Positions 11,753-22,882 of a stretch of 64,000 bases of DNA are shown here, piece by piece. The stretch's first letter is position 1. Each line of letters starts with the position of its first letter. Both the position numbers and the translations under genes were made by a program. The DNA is from Paguma larvata (taxonomy: Eukaryota > Chordata > Mammalia > Carnivora > Viverridae). Location: positions 40,728,715 through 40,792,714 of the forward strand of contig CM057835.1 in the NCBI GenBank assembly GCA_030068075.1. The letters are read 5' to 3'. The notes under the pieces were generated by a model. The model made no database searches. It was not told the DNA's origin and saw only the letters and a list, made by a program, of their open reading frames with translations.

Positions 11753-12065
11753 ATGATTTTTATTTTTTTATGAAGATTTTAAAATTGAGGAAATCTAGGC
11801 TCACAGTAGATTCTTTGTTACGGTGCAACAGAAATTATTTTGGATATATAGTAAGAATTTAGAGGTAGCTCCTTTTATTTTCTGTCTTATAAAGGATTGA
11901 CTTAATGATTATCTCATCTATTGAAGAGAATTGAAGTAAAGAGTAAAGCACTGTGGACCTATCAAATAGAGATGCATGTCCCTTGTTGGGGAGTTTTCCA
12001 TGTAGGATATTGTAGCTGTCATATTTCTAGATACCATGAGTTGTGCCAGACTTATGGCTTAGTTT

Positions 12066-12720
12066 AAAAATATGTATTGAATGCCTACTACATTTCAGGC
12101 ACTATTCTTTGCCTGAGATAGCAGAAATCGATGTTTTCTAATTGGATGGCAAAGGAACACAAGTAAACAATCAAACACGTATATGTGAAATTCCAAGCAT
12201 GTTGATAACTACAAGGAAGACATGCCTGGTATTATGAGAGTATAGAAGGAGATTCAAAATCGCCAAGGAGGTCAAGGAAAGCTCTCAGGTAAAAGATCCT
12301 CAATTGATATCTAAGCATTGAATAGGAGTCAACAAGACAAAGGAGGAACAAGAGCACACCAGGCAAGGGCGCCTGGGTGGCTCAGTCCGTTAAGCCTTCC
12401 ACTTCAGCTCAGAGTTGGATTCCTACATAGGGCTCTGTGCTGACAGCTCAGAGCCTGGATCCTGCTTTGGATTCTGTGTTTCCTTTCTCTCTGCCCCTCC
12501 CCTGCTCACACTCTGTCTCTCTCTCTCTAAAAAGTAAATAACCATTAAAATATAATAAAAAAAAAACATACCAGGCAGAAGTGACAGCATGTGTGCAAAC
12601 CTTGATGGGGATGGAAAATGATTTGAAAAAGGATCCTTTGGGCTGGTGTCTGGAGGGTGAGAGTGGGTGGCGAGTGGTGAGACAGAAGTATGCAGGAGCT
12701 GGATTGTATGGCATTGTGGG
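12066..12720 (+). repeat. Long decayed mammal-wide repeat split by a SINE
   Basis: The left part begins TATTGAATGCCTACTACATT and CAGGCACTATTCTTTGCCTG, passes ACAAGTAAACAA and ends near AGGTCAAGGAAAGCTCTC. The right part resumes at 12567 with ACCAGGCAGAAGTGACAGCA and TGTGTGCAAACCTTGATGGG. The order fits a longer copy of the family listed at 6021, interrupted by the SINE at 12367-12566. The family name is left open. Confidence 0.6.
12367..12566 (+). mobile_element. Felid CAN-SINE, inserted in an old repeat
   Basis: The head GGGCGCCTGGGTGGCTCAGT is intact. GCTCTGTGCTGACAGCTCAG, GGATTCTGTGTTTCC and an A-rich tail follow. The segment between the head and GGGCTCTGTG is shortened relative to the clean copy at 33869. 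The target duplication is ACACCAGGCA (12356-12365) and ATACCAGGCA (about 12568-12577). Confidence 0.93.
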
Positions 12721-12725
12721 ATTCT

Positions 12726-12770
12726 GCCCTAAGCCTTTATCCCAATAAATAGCCCTAAGCCTTTATCCCA
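12726..12770. repeat. 26-bp tandem duplication
   Basis: GCCCTAAGCCTTTATCCCA occurs at 12726-12744 and again, base for base, at 12752-12770. Seven bases (ATAAATA) separate the copies, giving a period of 26. It abuts the end of the old repeat at 12066-12720. Confidence 0.95.
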
Positions 12771-14085
12771 CATGGGTCCTGAAGCTAAAAACCTATATCC
12801 TATGATGCTTATTATAAGAGTGTTCAGACTAAATGTGTCAATTTAGAACTATAAATAGAAAACATAGAGGGATGGCTAACTAATAATATATGGCTCGATG
12901 TATTATAAAAGTTTAGAGATTAGCATTCGGTACAATTTCATCCCAAACTGCAGACATGGTTTCATGCAACAGGTGCAGTTTGAGGTAGATCCATTTGTAG
13001 ATAAGTGATCATTGGCTAGAGAAGGGTAAGGTGGAGACTCAGTCTGAAAACAGATAGTTAGCATGCCTTTTCTAGCAGATGCAATTTTGCTGAGGCATTG
13101 ATGCAGAAGAGGGAACTATACAGATGAACGGAAAAAAAATAAAACCTTTAATTTAAGTGGAGAAACAGCAATATAGTCTCCTCAGTTTTAGGGAGTTATG
13201 CTATGGTACTTCGTAAAGTTTTTCTATAAATTTTTCAGAATGAAATGAAGTGGAAAGAATCAGAGACAGAAGACTTAAAAGAATATTAATAAAACACAGA
13301 CATGAAGTAATGTAGATTTGTGCTGTGCTGACAGCAGTGGCGAAGAAAAGTACTGAGTAGTTTCAAAAATTACTACAAAGTAGGGCCATGTAATATTTCA
13401 CATAGCTCTATACATTATTAATCATTACCAATTGCTTTTTCATTGGTATCTTCATTTATAAAACTTCCCAGGAATGCTTAAAAGCCACAAGGCCTACACG
13501 AATATGTGTAAAATCAATCTCAAATAATATTGTTTATATTAGGTTTACTGTGAAGAGTTTCATTAGTATGAAAATAAATAAAATGTAATAATGTGACCAG
13601 AGAATTCATAAATATCTAGTAAGAAAAAGCTAAAATGTGAATTTTAAAATGTAATTAGCATGGTGTAACTTAGTTCTAATATATTATTAAAATGTGAAAA
13701 TATAAATAAACTTCAGACTGTAATAAATCTAGATGATAATAAAATAGAGCTTCAAATATCTTAGCATGAGATCTGGAACACATGACATGCTCAATTAATT
13801 CTGAGAATAAAATAATGATGATGATGATGATGGTGACAATGATGATGATATATTATATGGTTTCTAAGATGCCAAACACTTTTTGAGTTTTTTTTAGGGT
13901 TACCTATCATCTAACAGTTCTGATTTTTTTGTTTGTCTGGGTCATTCCTGATCATCCAGATTTTTGATATACGGAAACATAGATAGAATTCAAGCTTGGA
14001 ATATACTTATCTTTTCAACTAGAGGATAAATATGTATGGAAGAGAATAATAAGCATATTCAAATTTATTTATTACATTGCACTTT
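12771..14085. other. AT-rich stretch with a GAT microsatellite
   Basis: No gene or transposon was recognised. At 13812-13850 there is an imperfect (ATG)n/(GAT)n repeat (ATGATGATGATGATGATGG, a GTGACA interruption, then ATGATGATGAT). The rest is unremarkable. Confidence 0.6.
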
Positions 14086-14087
14086 AG

Positions 14088-14250
14088 AGACTGAATGGAC
14101 TTTAGAAATCATTTAGCTCAGTGTCCTCTTTCCCTGATGAGGAAAATGAAGCCACAAACAAAAAACAAAAAACAAAAAGCCTGATGACAGTTTTTGCTTT
14201 TTTTGTTTTTTTTTCAGGAGCACATAGCTCACAGACCGTGAGTAGAATCA
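14088..14250 (+). repeat. Possible MIR-like old repeat with a CAAAAAA insertion
   Basis: GGACTTTAGAAATCATTTAG, CTGATGAGGAAAATGAAGCC and GAGCACATAGCTCACAGACC are in the order expected of the decayed 'gaggaaactgaggcc..cacacagct' class. A CAAAAAACAAAAAACAAAAA stretch (about 14157-14180) interrupts it. Overlapping open frames here (72-97 codons) are by-products. Confidence 0.45.
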
Positions 14251-14311
14251 ATATCTTGTTTTTAAGACAAGTGTTTAGGATGAATCTCTGCTTTAAGAAA
14301 AGCAAAGTGAT

Positions 14312-14547
14312 GGGGCACCTGGGTTGCTCAGTCAGTTGAGCATCCAACTCTTGATTTGGTCTCAGGGCCTGATCTCACACACAGTTTGTGGGATCAATCC
14401 CTGCCTTGGGCTCTGTGCTGGCAGCACAGAGCCTGCTTAGGATTCTCTCTCCCTCCCTCTCTCTCTGCTTCTGTCTTGATTACACACATATGCATTCTCT
14501 CTCTCTCTCTCAAAATAAATTAAAAAAAAAAAGCTTTAAAAAAAAAG
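14312..14547 (+). mobile_element. CAN-SINE
   Basis: The head is GGGGCACCTGGGTTGCTCAG. GGGCTCTGTGCTGGCAGCAC, a TC-rich tract with a CACACATATGC interruption and an A-rich tail follow. The target duplication is AAGAAAAGCAAAGTGAT (14295-14311) and AAGAAAAGAAAAGTGAT (about 14545-14561), with one mismatch. Open frame 14388-14681 reads through it and is not a gene. Confidence 0.93.
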
Positions 14548-14561
14548 AAAAGAAAAGTGAT

Positions 14562-16950
14562 AAAAATTTGCAAAGAACATACTTAGTTAAAGGGTCAGTG
14601 AATATTACCAGTACTTGCTGTCTGCCTTGGTTAAAACACTGTCAATATATTCCTGCCATTTTGACTTTTATTCTCATGTGACAAAGCTCCAATCACTTTT
14701 GAGGAAAGGTAGATAGAAATGGTAATCTTAACTAACCAACCGTACTACAAATGTAGGTGGTCAGCTTAGATAATGGCTATTCAGAGCAATTATTTCTAAC
14801 AAAAAGGTAACATCACAAAGACTTTGTTGATGAGTACATACCAAATCCTTAAACAGGAAAATATAATTTATTCTAATTATTAAAATGTATCTCCTATATA
14901 TGGGTTTATCCAGCATTTTGGTACATGAAGAAAAGTAATACAGAGCATGGACCTGCAAAATATGTGGTAAATATATTTTGCACTGTAGATTACAAAGAGA
15001 AGATATAGCCAAATCCAGTTTTATGAACCCTCCAATGTAGAGTGCAGTATCTATAAGCTTTTTAATTGCAAACATTCTCTCTGTAGTATGTTATTCTGCC
15101 TCTTACATTTAAAAAACTAAATGGTGCATAATATGTTATTTCTGTTACTTATGCAAAAATGATTATAAAAATCTAACAAATTATATAGGATACCTATTTA
15201 CAATAATATTTAGAGCTGTTTGTTTTATTTAGAAAAGAGACCACACTGTCTTTCAGAACTATAGTTTTTATTTGATATGGAACTATAGACTTTATTCAGT
15301 TGATACTAATTTGATCTTATCTAATTATAGCATATGAAAGTACAGCTGTCTATAGGCATGGGTTATGTGCTAAACCTTGAAGAATGTACAATAGCTTAAC
15401 ACTATGCTGAAAGAACGTCCAGTTACTTAATATCTCAACTTTATACTTTGAGTACTATTATTGCTATGGCAGCCTACAGCGCCTGCTCACTAGCATTCAA
15501 TCTTGAAAAGATAAAGGGTGTCCAGGTTGAGTTATTCCTTGGTTTAACCATTTTTGAAGCATTTTAGAATGCCCTCTGATCATTATAGTTCATATCCTTC
15601 CAGAGATCAAAATCTGTTCAGAGAACACCTTTGCAGTTCTTTTTTTCCCCCACGAGGTAATTTCAAACAGTATGTCTTTAGGCTGTGAAGAGTTGAAGTT
15701 TTTTTTTTTTTTTTTTTTTTTGGCCCCACATTGAAAAATAATTTTTAGAAGCAAGAAAAATAAGGTAACTTTGTGGTAGCAACATTTTACTCTGTAACAA
15801 ACTGACAAGTTATGACCATTGTTAGTTTTTCAGGAGTAGATATTCTTGAAGATTGTAGTTACTATTCCTATTTTTTTTCAATGCTCGATTGACATTTTAA
15901 TTTATCAATGCGAAAATTCTGGATAACTTATAATCACAATAGTTATTTTTCCCCGATGTTATAAGAGACTCAACTCTTTCTTTATATTTTATAATTACTT
16001 TTCTGACATTTTCTATATTCTCAAAGCCAAAACAATGCCTTTTAAAAATAGAACATTTTACATTACTTTATTATGAAAATGCCAAGAAGACATAGATTGT
16101 TTAACAAAGGGCAAATTAAGAGGCATGTGTAAAAGTATTTATTATAAGAATCGTAGAGAAAATTGAGTTTTTCAAACTCATATTAAAGTGTGGTCAGGAT
16201 ATTATGTAATGTAGCTATTTCACTACCTGTGTGTTCTACTTACAAATAAGTGAATCTACTTAAAATAGATTCATATTATTACCAGGGATCGAATTTGTCA
16301 TAACTTGAAGAAGTTGTTACTATATTTGTAACTGATGCATCAGTACATTTTAATGCCAATTTGGATTTCTTCACTAAGACTCTATTATCTACATGACTTA
16401 TTTCAAGGTTTATTTTCCTATCATTAACTGTAAGTATACTTTTATGTTAGTAAGCATGAATCACATCTATACAGTTTATGTTAGATTTGATCAGATTCAG
16501 TAGAAGTCTTCTCAGTGACATTAGACCAGAAACAAATCACTGACGTCAACAGTTTCCAGGAGTACAGAATATATATTGGTTTTGGTTTCTGGTGGGAGAA
16601 TGTATGCCACACTCTTAATTTCGATTATCACCAGGCTAATAGTATCTTATACCAGCTTGAAATAAAGAGCAAGATAAGCCAGATTTCTAGGTTGATAGAA
16701 GAAAGTTATTTTTACAAAATCTGGAAATAATTAGTATGTTCCAACATCATGAGTATCATCAGGTAGTATTGGGATAACAGTAACATCAGTGCATATGTCT
16801 GAATTCAACAGTAGTGGGAGGGTCCACCCACCATTATTGGATTGATGCTTTTCACTGAACAATCATTCAAATCAATAAAATGATTGATTTGATGGTGTGG
16901 AAAGGGCTGAAAAAATAGCCAGTAGCTTTTTATGTATTTTGAATATTGAG
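14562..16950. other. AT-rich stretch with a 23-T run
   Basis: About 2.4 kb hold no recognised repeat apart from T23 at 15699-15721. The longest open frame (14761-15075 minus, 104 codons) has no recognisable motif, no start context and AT-driven composition, so I do not call it. Frames at 15590-15808 minus and 16515-16730 are similar noise. Confidence 0.55.
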
Positions 16951-16952
16951 AT

Positions 16953-16961
16953 TGTGTGTGT

Positions 16962-16993
<32 letters not shown>
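16953..16993. repeat. (TG)n microsatellite
   Basis: This is a dinucleotide run of about 20 units with one GA interruption (GTGTGAGTGTG). Length and near-purity make length polymorphism likely. Confidence 0.97.
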
Positions 16994-17540
16994 TATAATG
17001 GGGTAAAAAAAGTAGTTGGGAACAAGGGAGGATAGAGAAAACATGTCAGGTCAGTGATCCTAGCATGTCATATATAAGATTTCAGTGATATTTTCTAGTA
17101 CCTTAATGTCAGTGAGACTCTAAATGGCACGATGATAGAAAATGGAATTGCTCATCCATTTAAAACATATTTCAATATTTTATTCTGTTTAAAAGAAAGA
17201 TATCGATTTCAGTTACAAAAAGGCAAGTCAATAAGAATCCTCTCATAGATCCTACATCCAAGAATGGAGCATCCTTCCTCAAATGCTGGTTCACCTTAGG
17301 CAGAAGTTGGAAAGAGTATAAAGCAAGAGTGAAATAAAGACTCAACCATTCAGAAGACGTGAACTCTGAAAAACATTAATTATTCAGAAGAAGGAACTGA
17401 CACTGAATAGAAAATGGCTTAAGCTTCTCTGTGTGTACTACAACCTTGAAAAAGCAATCTGAATTGTAAGTGTCTTATTAAAACATTAATAAAATTGGGG
17501 TATCTAAGGAATTTTATACATGTTTTATTTATTTAAAAGA
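16994..17540. other. Unassigned stretch
   Basis: AT-rich sequence with no recognised feature lies between the TG repeat and the L2 that starts near 17545. Confidence 0.55.
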
Positions 17541-17544
17541 AATA

Positions 17545-18350
17545 TTCAAAACCTTCCAGTGGTCTCCATTTTACTCAGAGTAAAAGTCAAAGTCAAAGTA
17601 CATACAAAGGCCTACAGAGCCCTATATCATGTGGTCCCCATCACTTTTAAGACTTCATCTCCTCATATTTTCAACTCACTTGGCTTCAAGCATGCAAGGC
17701 CTTTTGGTTGTTTATTGATAAACATAACATGTTACCGCTCAGGTCCTTCTCATTCCCCCTTTCAGGAATGCTTTTTGTAGAGCTATTCTTTTGCCTCATT
17801 CCCTATGTTCTCCAAAGTTTTTTTGAACTCATTGAGGCCTATTCTGACCGACCTTTAAATTGTAACTCATCTCCTCATCTTGACCATGATCTATATTTCT
17901 CAACATGTGCCAGCTTATAACAAGCAATGTGTTTTTCTTATTCATTATATTTTGATTGATAATTTCTTAGTTTTTTAAATATATTTTTACTATCTGACAT
18001 ATCTGACTAGAGTATCAGCTCTACAAAGGTATAGCTTTTTCTCTTTTTAATTGTTTTAACTGATAAATCTCAAGCACTTATAAAAGTGCCTAGCATAGGG
18101 ACAGCTGGGCGGATCAGTCAGTTGAGCATCTGACTTTGGCTCAGGTCATGATCTCGTGGTTTGTGTGTTCAAGTCCCACATCCGGCTGTCTGCTGTTGGC
18201 ATGGAACCCACTTCAGATCCTCTGTCTCCCTCTCTCTGCCCCTCCCCCACTTGCACTCTCTTTCTGTCTCTCTCTCTCAAAAATTAACATTTGTTTAAAA
18301 AAAAGTGCTTAGCACATAGTAAACCCTCAATAGTCATTGAATGAATTAAT
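17545..18350 (+). repeat. Long L2 LINE 3' part, split by a SINE
   Basis: Landmarks run in L2 order. They are CCAGTGGTCTCCATTTTACT with AGAGTAAAAGTCAAAGTC, then AAAGGCCTACAGAGCCCTAT with ATCATGTGGTCCCCATCAC, then CAGGAATGCTTTTTGTAG, TATCAGCTCTACAAAGG, and finally GTGCTTAGCACATAGTAAAC with CCTCAATAGTCATTGAATGA. About 600 bp of L2 remain, one of the longest old LINE segments here. Open frames at 17520-17780 and 17708-17920 are remnants or chance. Confidence 0.85.
18098..18300 (+). mobile_element. CAN-SINE inserted in the L2 tail
   Basis: The head is GGGACAGCTGGGCGGATCAG. TCAGGTCATGATCTCGTGG, CCCTCTCTCTGCCCCTCCCC and an A-rich end follow. The target duplication AAAAGTGCCTAGCATA (18082-18097) and AAAAGTGCTTAGCACA (18301-18316) is L2 sequence duplicated on insertion. 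Confidence 0.93.
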
Positions 18351-18368
18351 TCTAATACATATTATATG

Positions 18369-18389
18369 TACATATATATATATATATAT
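18369..18389. repeat. (TA)n microsatellite
   Basis: About ten TA units sit at the junction between the L2 end and the reverse-strand LINE-1 that follows. Confidence 0.9.
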
Positions 18390-18390
18390 T

Positions 18391-18879
18391 TAAATTCAAG
18401 TATAGTTGACATACAATGTTACATTGGTTTCGGTTGTACAATACAGGGATACAATAAGCTTATGCCTTATGTTATACTGATAAGTGTAGCTATAATTTAA
18501 ATGTCCCCGTTCATCACTATTATAGTATCATTGACTATATTACTTATGCTGTGACTTATTCCTACGACTTTTCATTCCATAACTGGAAGTTAGTATCTCT
18601 CATTCCCCTTTATTCATTTTACCCAACACTCCATCCCCTTCCCATCTGGTAACCATCAGTTTGTTCTCTGCATTTATAAGGCTGATTCTGCTCTTTGTTG
18701 GTTTATTCATTTATTTTGTTTTGTGTTTTTAGATTTCACACATGAGTGAAATCATATGATATTTGTCTTTCTCAGTCTGACTTATCTCACCTAGCCCAAT
18801 ACCTTCTAGGTTCATCCATGTTGTCTTAAATGGCATGATCTCATTCTGTTTATGACTGCATAATATTCCTGTGTGTGTG

Positions 18880-18922
<43 letters not shown>

Positions 18923-19056
18923 CGTATGCCATATCTTCCTTATCTATTTATTTATTGATGGACACTGAGGTTGTTTCCATATTTTGGCTATTTACAAATT
19001 ATATTGTTATAAAAAACCCTACAAAGATTTTAAATGAGGGCTTACGCATTATATGA
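18391..19056 (-). repeat. LINE-1 3' region (old subfamily), reverse strand
   Basis: On the plus strand it reads TTCAAGTATAGTTGACATAC, CATTCCATAACTGGAAGTTA, GGTAACCATCAGTTTGTTCT, AAATCATATGATATTTGTCT, TTCATCCATGTTGTCTTAAA and TGATGGACACTGAGGTTGTT. These are in the order of the reverse complement of a LINE-1 3' untranslated region. A TG repeat has expanded inside it. The element lacks any intact ORF2, so it is inert. Subfamily assignment (L1MA/L1MB-like) is a guess. Confidence 0.88.
18871..18919. repeat. (TG)n microsatellite within LINE-1
   Basis: About 20 TG units with GG and TA interruptions lie near the left end. The run sits where this LINE-1 class normally carries a short TG stretch (next to TAATATTCC..GTGTGTG). 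Two opposing open frames (18729-18932 minus, 18871-19056 plus) are artefacts of it. Confidence 0.95.
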
Positions 19057-19937
19057 TTCTAACTCTTTTGTCTGTGCGGGAGAACTGAGTGCTGCTTCCT
19101 CCCTCATGCTTTGGCACATCATCCAGGAGAAGGCAGTGATCACTGCGACCCTTTCCACAAACTTCCACAATGGTCTGCACTCCTAACTCTCATCATTGTT
19201 AAATGCCCCTAGGAATTCTCAGTGAAAGGCATACTTTAATTGACCCAGTCAAGATCCCTGTAATAGTTTCTTCCTTGCCTCCTTCATATCAGGGCTCCTT
19301 GGGTCAACATTTCAGACAAAGCTAGACTTTTCAATGGTTTCCCCCCAGAATCATGACCTATCTCTATTGGCCAATGTAGAACCCCTCTTGCCCTCTCTAC
19401 ATTTGATAAAATGCCTAACAGACAGAGAAACAAATGAACACACATTAAAATCTGAGCTAAGGGTACGCATTTATGTCCTGCCATTTCTTTCGCCACTTTG
19501 TTCTTTTAAAAGCCATCACACCGCATATTTCTAAGGCGCAGTGAACATGGGCTGCAGGATGGCTGAGATGGAGGCCCAATATACCTCATAAAAGAAATTG
19601 TAATTGATGCCAAGTAGATTTAAGATGCTTGTTATTCAGGCATCTGCATAATACTTGAGAGTGTGACTCTTCTACATACAAGCATTCAATGGTAAAATAA
19701 GTTCATAGATACCTACAAGCATTATTTGTTAAAAAGTCACAAAGCTGTCACAGTGGTAAAGAGTAGCCTAGAACTTTACATTTGTATTTTAAAATACAAA
19801 ATTTATACATATGTTTGTCATTCGGGGCCAAACAGGTGAGAATTTACCTTTCTCCAAAGGATGATCTTCATTGTAACTAGATCTATTTCCAAAATCTGTG
19901 ATATTATTCCTTCACCATGTTATTCCCACCCAGGCTT
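19057..19937. other. GC-richer unassigned stretch
   Basis: From 19057 to about 19560 composition is closer to balanced than in the flanks. Two opposite-strand frames of 66-70 codons overlap at 19284-19534. TTCCACAATGGTCTGCACTC (about 19163) resembles reverse LINE-1 sequence, so part may continue the element on the left. The rest is not recognised. Confidence 0.45.
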
Positions 19938-19951
19938 TCTAAGCTTCTTTT

Positions 19952-19982
19952 TAAAAATATTTTATAATGAGTGTTTATTTTT

Positions 19983-20013
<31 letters not shown>

Positions 20014-20173
20014 CAAGGGAGGGGCAGAGAGTGAGGGAGACACAGAATCCGAAGCAGGCTCCAGGTGCTGAGCTGTCAGCACAGAGCCCGACGCGGGGCT
20101 CGAGCTCATGAACTGTGAGATCATGACCTGAGCCATAGTTGATGTTTAACCAACTGAGTCACCCAGGTGCCCC
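19952..20173 (-). mobile_element. Felid CAN-SINE, full length
   Basis: In reverse it shows a GAGAGA-rich tract (19983-20013), GACACAGAATCCGAAGCAGG, GAGCTGTCAGCACAGAGCCC followed by GACGCGGGGCTCGAGCTC, and a head ending CACCCAGGTGCCCC. CpG are retained in GACGCGGGGCTCGAG, so the copy is fairly young. The target duplication is TCTAAGCTTCTTTT (19938-19951) and TCTAAGCATCTTTT (20174-20187). Confidence 0.96.
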
Positions 20174-20420
20174 TCTAAGCATCTTTTATGGATCTAATTC
20201 TGTCTCTTTATGCTAAAAGAAAGAATGGGAAGAAGATGAGGATCATTTTTTTTCTCTGTGGAGCTTCAGACCGTAGCCTAGAATGATAATTTGAGTTGAT
20301 ACTGAAGAGTATTTCTAATGCATCCACTATTTCAGGCATGAAAAGTCTTTTGGAAACTTAATCACTTTTAACATATTTCTTTTGAACCTATTACTCCATA
20401 TGTGGGGGTCTATCCTAAAT

Positions 20421-20459
20421 CCACACACCCAACACACACACACACACACACACACACAA
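20421..20459. repeat. (CA)n microsatellite
   Basis: A pure run of about 13 CA units (20432-20458) is preceded by an imperfect CACACACCC. Confidence 0.96.
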
Positions 20460-20552
20460 TATCAGCAACTGTTTTCCTATTTAAATGCCTGGTTTCTCTT
20501 ATAAAAGTCAATGTAAAGAAGAGAGGTGACTTTCTTATGTAAGCAGGGCAGG

Positions 20553-20573
20553 ATTATTTATTTATTTATCTAT

Positions 20574-20616
<43 letters not shown>

Positions 20617-20802
20617 TTATTTTGAGAGAAAGAGAGAGAATGCAAGTGGGGGATAGGAGTAGAAGAAGAGAGAGAGAATCTTAAGCAGGCTCCATACTCA
20701 GCACAGAGTGCTGTGTGAGGTTCGATCCCACAACCCTGGGATTATGACCTGAACTGAAATCAAGAGTTGGATGCTCAACCGACTGAGCCATCCAGGTGCT
20801 CC
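20553..20802 (-). mobile_element. CAN-SINE with expanded (TTTA)n tail
   Basis: In reverse the A-tail has become a TTTA repeat of about 65 bases (20553-20619) with one TTTATC unit. A GAGAGAAAGAGAGAG tract, AATCTTAAGCAGGCTCCATA and a head ending ACTGAGCCATCCAGGTGC follow. The flanks AGGGCAGGATTATTTA and AGAATAGGGATATTTTA may be a decayed target duplication. Confidence 0.92.
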
Positions 20803-21639
20803 AGAATAGGGATATTTTAAATGCTCTAGCTGTATAAGAATAAATTTCCTAAGACTATAGTTTATGTCTTATAGTGCTTGTTTTTCAGTGAGGAGGAAAG
20901 AGACAGAAATGTTACCACTTTGATATAATTTATTAGAATAATAGAAATAGAAATAGAAGCTTATTGGGTAAAGGAAAGAAAATAAAGAAAAATTAATCAA
21001 AAACCAGTCAGAAAAGAAGCAAAAAAGAAACAGAATGTACTAAATGTAAATTTAAAAATAAAATGGCAATAATAAACCCTAATGTATCAGCAACCAATTT
21101 AATTTTTTAATAAAACTTACTTCTCCTGTTAGAATAAAAAGACAGATTGCATTTTTAAGAACTTAGCTTTTCGCTGATTATAAGTGATGTACTTAGTAAA
21201 ATAATGCATAATATTTAAAGATAAAGGGATTTAAAAATATATATTTATAAAATATAAATAAATTAGAGTTAGATAGTATGATGAGATTCTGTAGAATTTA
21301 ATATTAAATAAATGAGTATATCAAAATATTGATTAAAATGTAGCATGAACCAAGATAATTTTATTATATTTATATATGCATTTTTTTGTTTTTATGTGTA
21401 CTTTCTGTTACACATACTTTGTGGCATGTTAGTAACTATAAACTCATGAGTGGGAAAGATACATACATTTATGGTAGTGATGGTTTTGGGGGAGGGAGGG
21501 TTGAGTATTTTTGACTGGAAAGTGGAATAAAGTGTACTTCAAATCTATCCAATAACCTATATTGACAAAATATTAACACCTAGTAATGGATATATAAAAG
21601 ATTTTCTTCATTAATTTCTCTGTTTTAAACATCAAAATA
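20803..21639. other. AT-rich stretch without a recognised feature
   Basis: An A-rich region (20940-21120) is followed by plain AT-rich DNA. A G-rich GGGGGAGGGAGGG patch lies at about 21487. Nothing could be assigned. Confidence 0.55.
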
Positions 21640-21853
21640 GGAGTGTCTGGGTTTGCTCAGTTCGTTGAGCTTCTAACTTAGGCTCAGGTCATGATCTCAT
21701 GGCTTGTGAATTCCAGTCCCACATCAGACTTGAGAATGTCACCCTGTCAACACAGAGCCTGCTTTCATCTTCTGTCCTCATCTCTCTCTGTCCCTTTCCC
21801 ACTCACGCTCTCTCTTTCAAAAGGTGAATAAAACATTAAAAATAAAAAAAAAT
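21640..21853 (+). mobile_element. CAN-SINE, diverged
   Basis: The head is GGAGTGTCTGGGTTTGCTCA. TCAGGTCATGATCTCATGG, TCTCTCTCTGTCCCTTTCCC and an A-rich tail follow. A perfect target duplication AAACATCAAAATA lies at 21627-21639 and 21854-21866. The middle of the element is strongly diverged. Confidence 0.92.
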
Positions 21854-22059
21854 AAACATCAAAATAAATAAATATTTGAATTCATCATGGAAAGGCTGAT
21901 ATGGTTATGTCTTTTCACTTTCTGCAATTCCTTAACACAATCTTAGAAACCAGTAGAAGTCAGATCAAACTATTCAATTAACTCGTGTATATCTTTTAAA
22001 TGCTTCTCTGGAACCACTTCTTCAGTGGTTCAGAAGAATTTTTTTTGTCCCTGTGTTAG

Positions 22060-22600
22060 TTTTCACTACTTTGTGAAATGACCAAAAACCCAATTCAACT
22101 GACTTGAGCAAAGAAAAAGAAGGTAGGAAAAGAATATATCCATTTGCATAACTTGGAGTAACTGAAGCATTATAGAAGAATCTGGCTTTAGGCCAAGCTG
22201 CATTCAGGGTTATCCATTCATAGGATTGCTTCTTTCTGTCTTTTGTCTCTACCTTCTGCTCTATTGACTTGATTTCTAAATGTCTCCACTATGTTCATAG
22301 ATGTTTGAGCAAAGCTGATATTCTCTAAGCTTCAAATCAATTGCAAAAGAAGTAAAAATATTCTGCATTGGGTGTCCAGCCAAATTCTCTTTGAAGCCAT
22401 CTGACAAACCCATTTCACTGGTTTCAGTAGGGACAATTTGTGGCCTAACAGGAGGAACATTCTGAATATACCATCCTCAGGACTTTGACTGAGTTACTTC
22501 TTTGTGTCCTATTTTCCCCATCCTTTTAACAACATCCATATAGTGCTCCATAATAAATAACTTACAAGACCCGAGTCAAGGTTGGCTTCTGAGGAATCAC
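22060..22600 (+). repeat. Possible old interspersed repeat, family not named
   Basis: Scattered landmarks are in a consistent order. They include CAACTGACTTGAGCAAAGAA, CATAACTTGGAGTAACTGAA, CTGGCTTTAGGCCAAGCTGC, CTGTCTTTTGTCTCTACCTT and CCAAATTCTCTTTGAAGCC. They recall a mammal-wide repeat ('acttaagcaaaaagg..aagtccag.ggtag.cttcaggca'), but decay is too great for a firm name. Confidence 0.4.
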
Positions 22601-22882
22601 TCTTAACACAGGGTGTATAGATATGTATATAATGGATTGGCATTTTGCTGAAGCAGGAGTGAGGTCAACCAATCTGAACCACACCGAGAAAGAGTATGAA
22701 CAGGGTTATCTCTCAAGCAAAGCTTGGGATTCCAGTTTCAACAGAATTATTATTGCTTGAAATTGGATAATGTGAATCCTTCACCAAAGGCCTTATTTAA
22801 AATGTTGACTCTTTGGTTCCTTAGCCTTTCCATATAAATTTTGGAATATATATTATAATATATTTTTATAATATATTATAAT

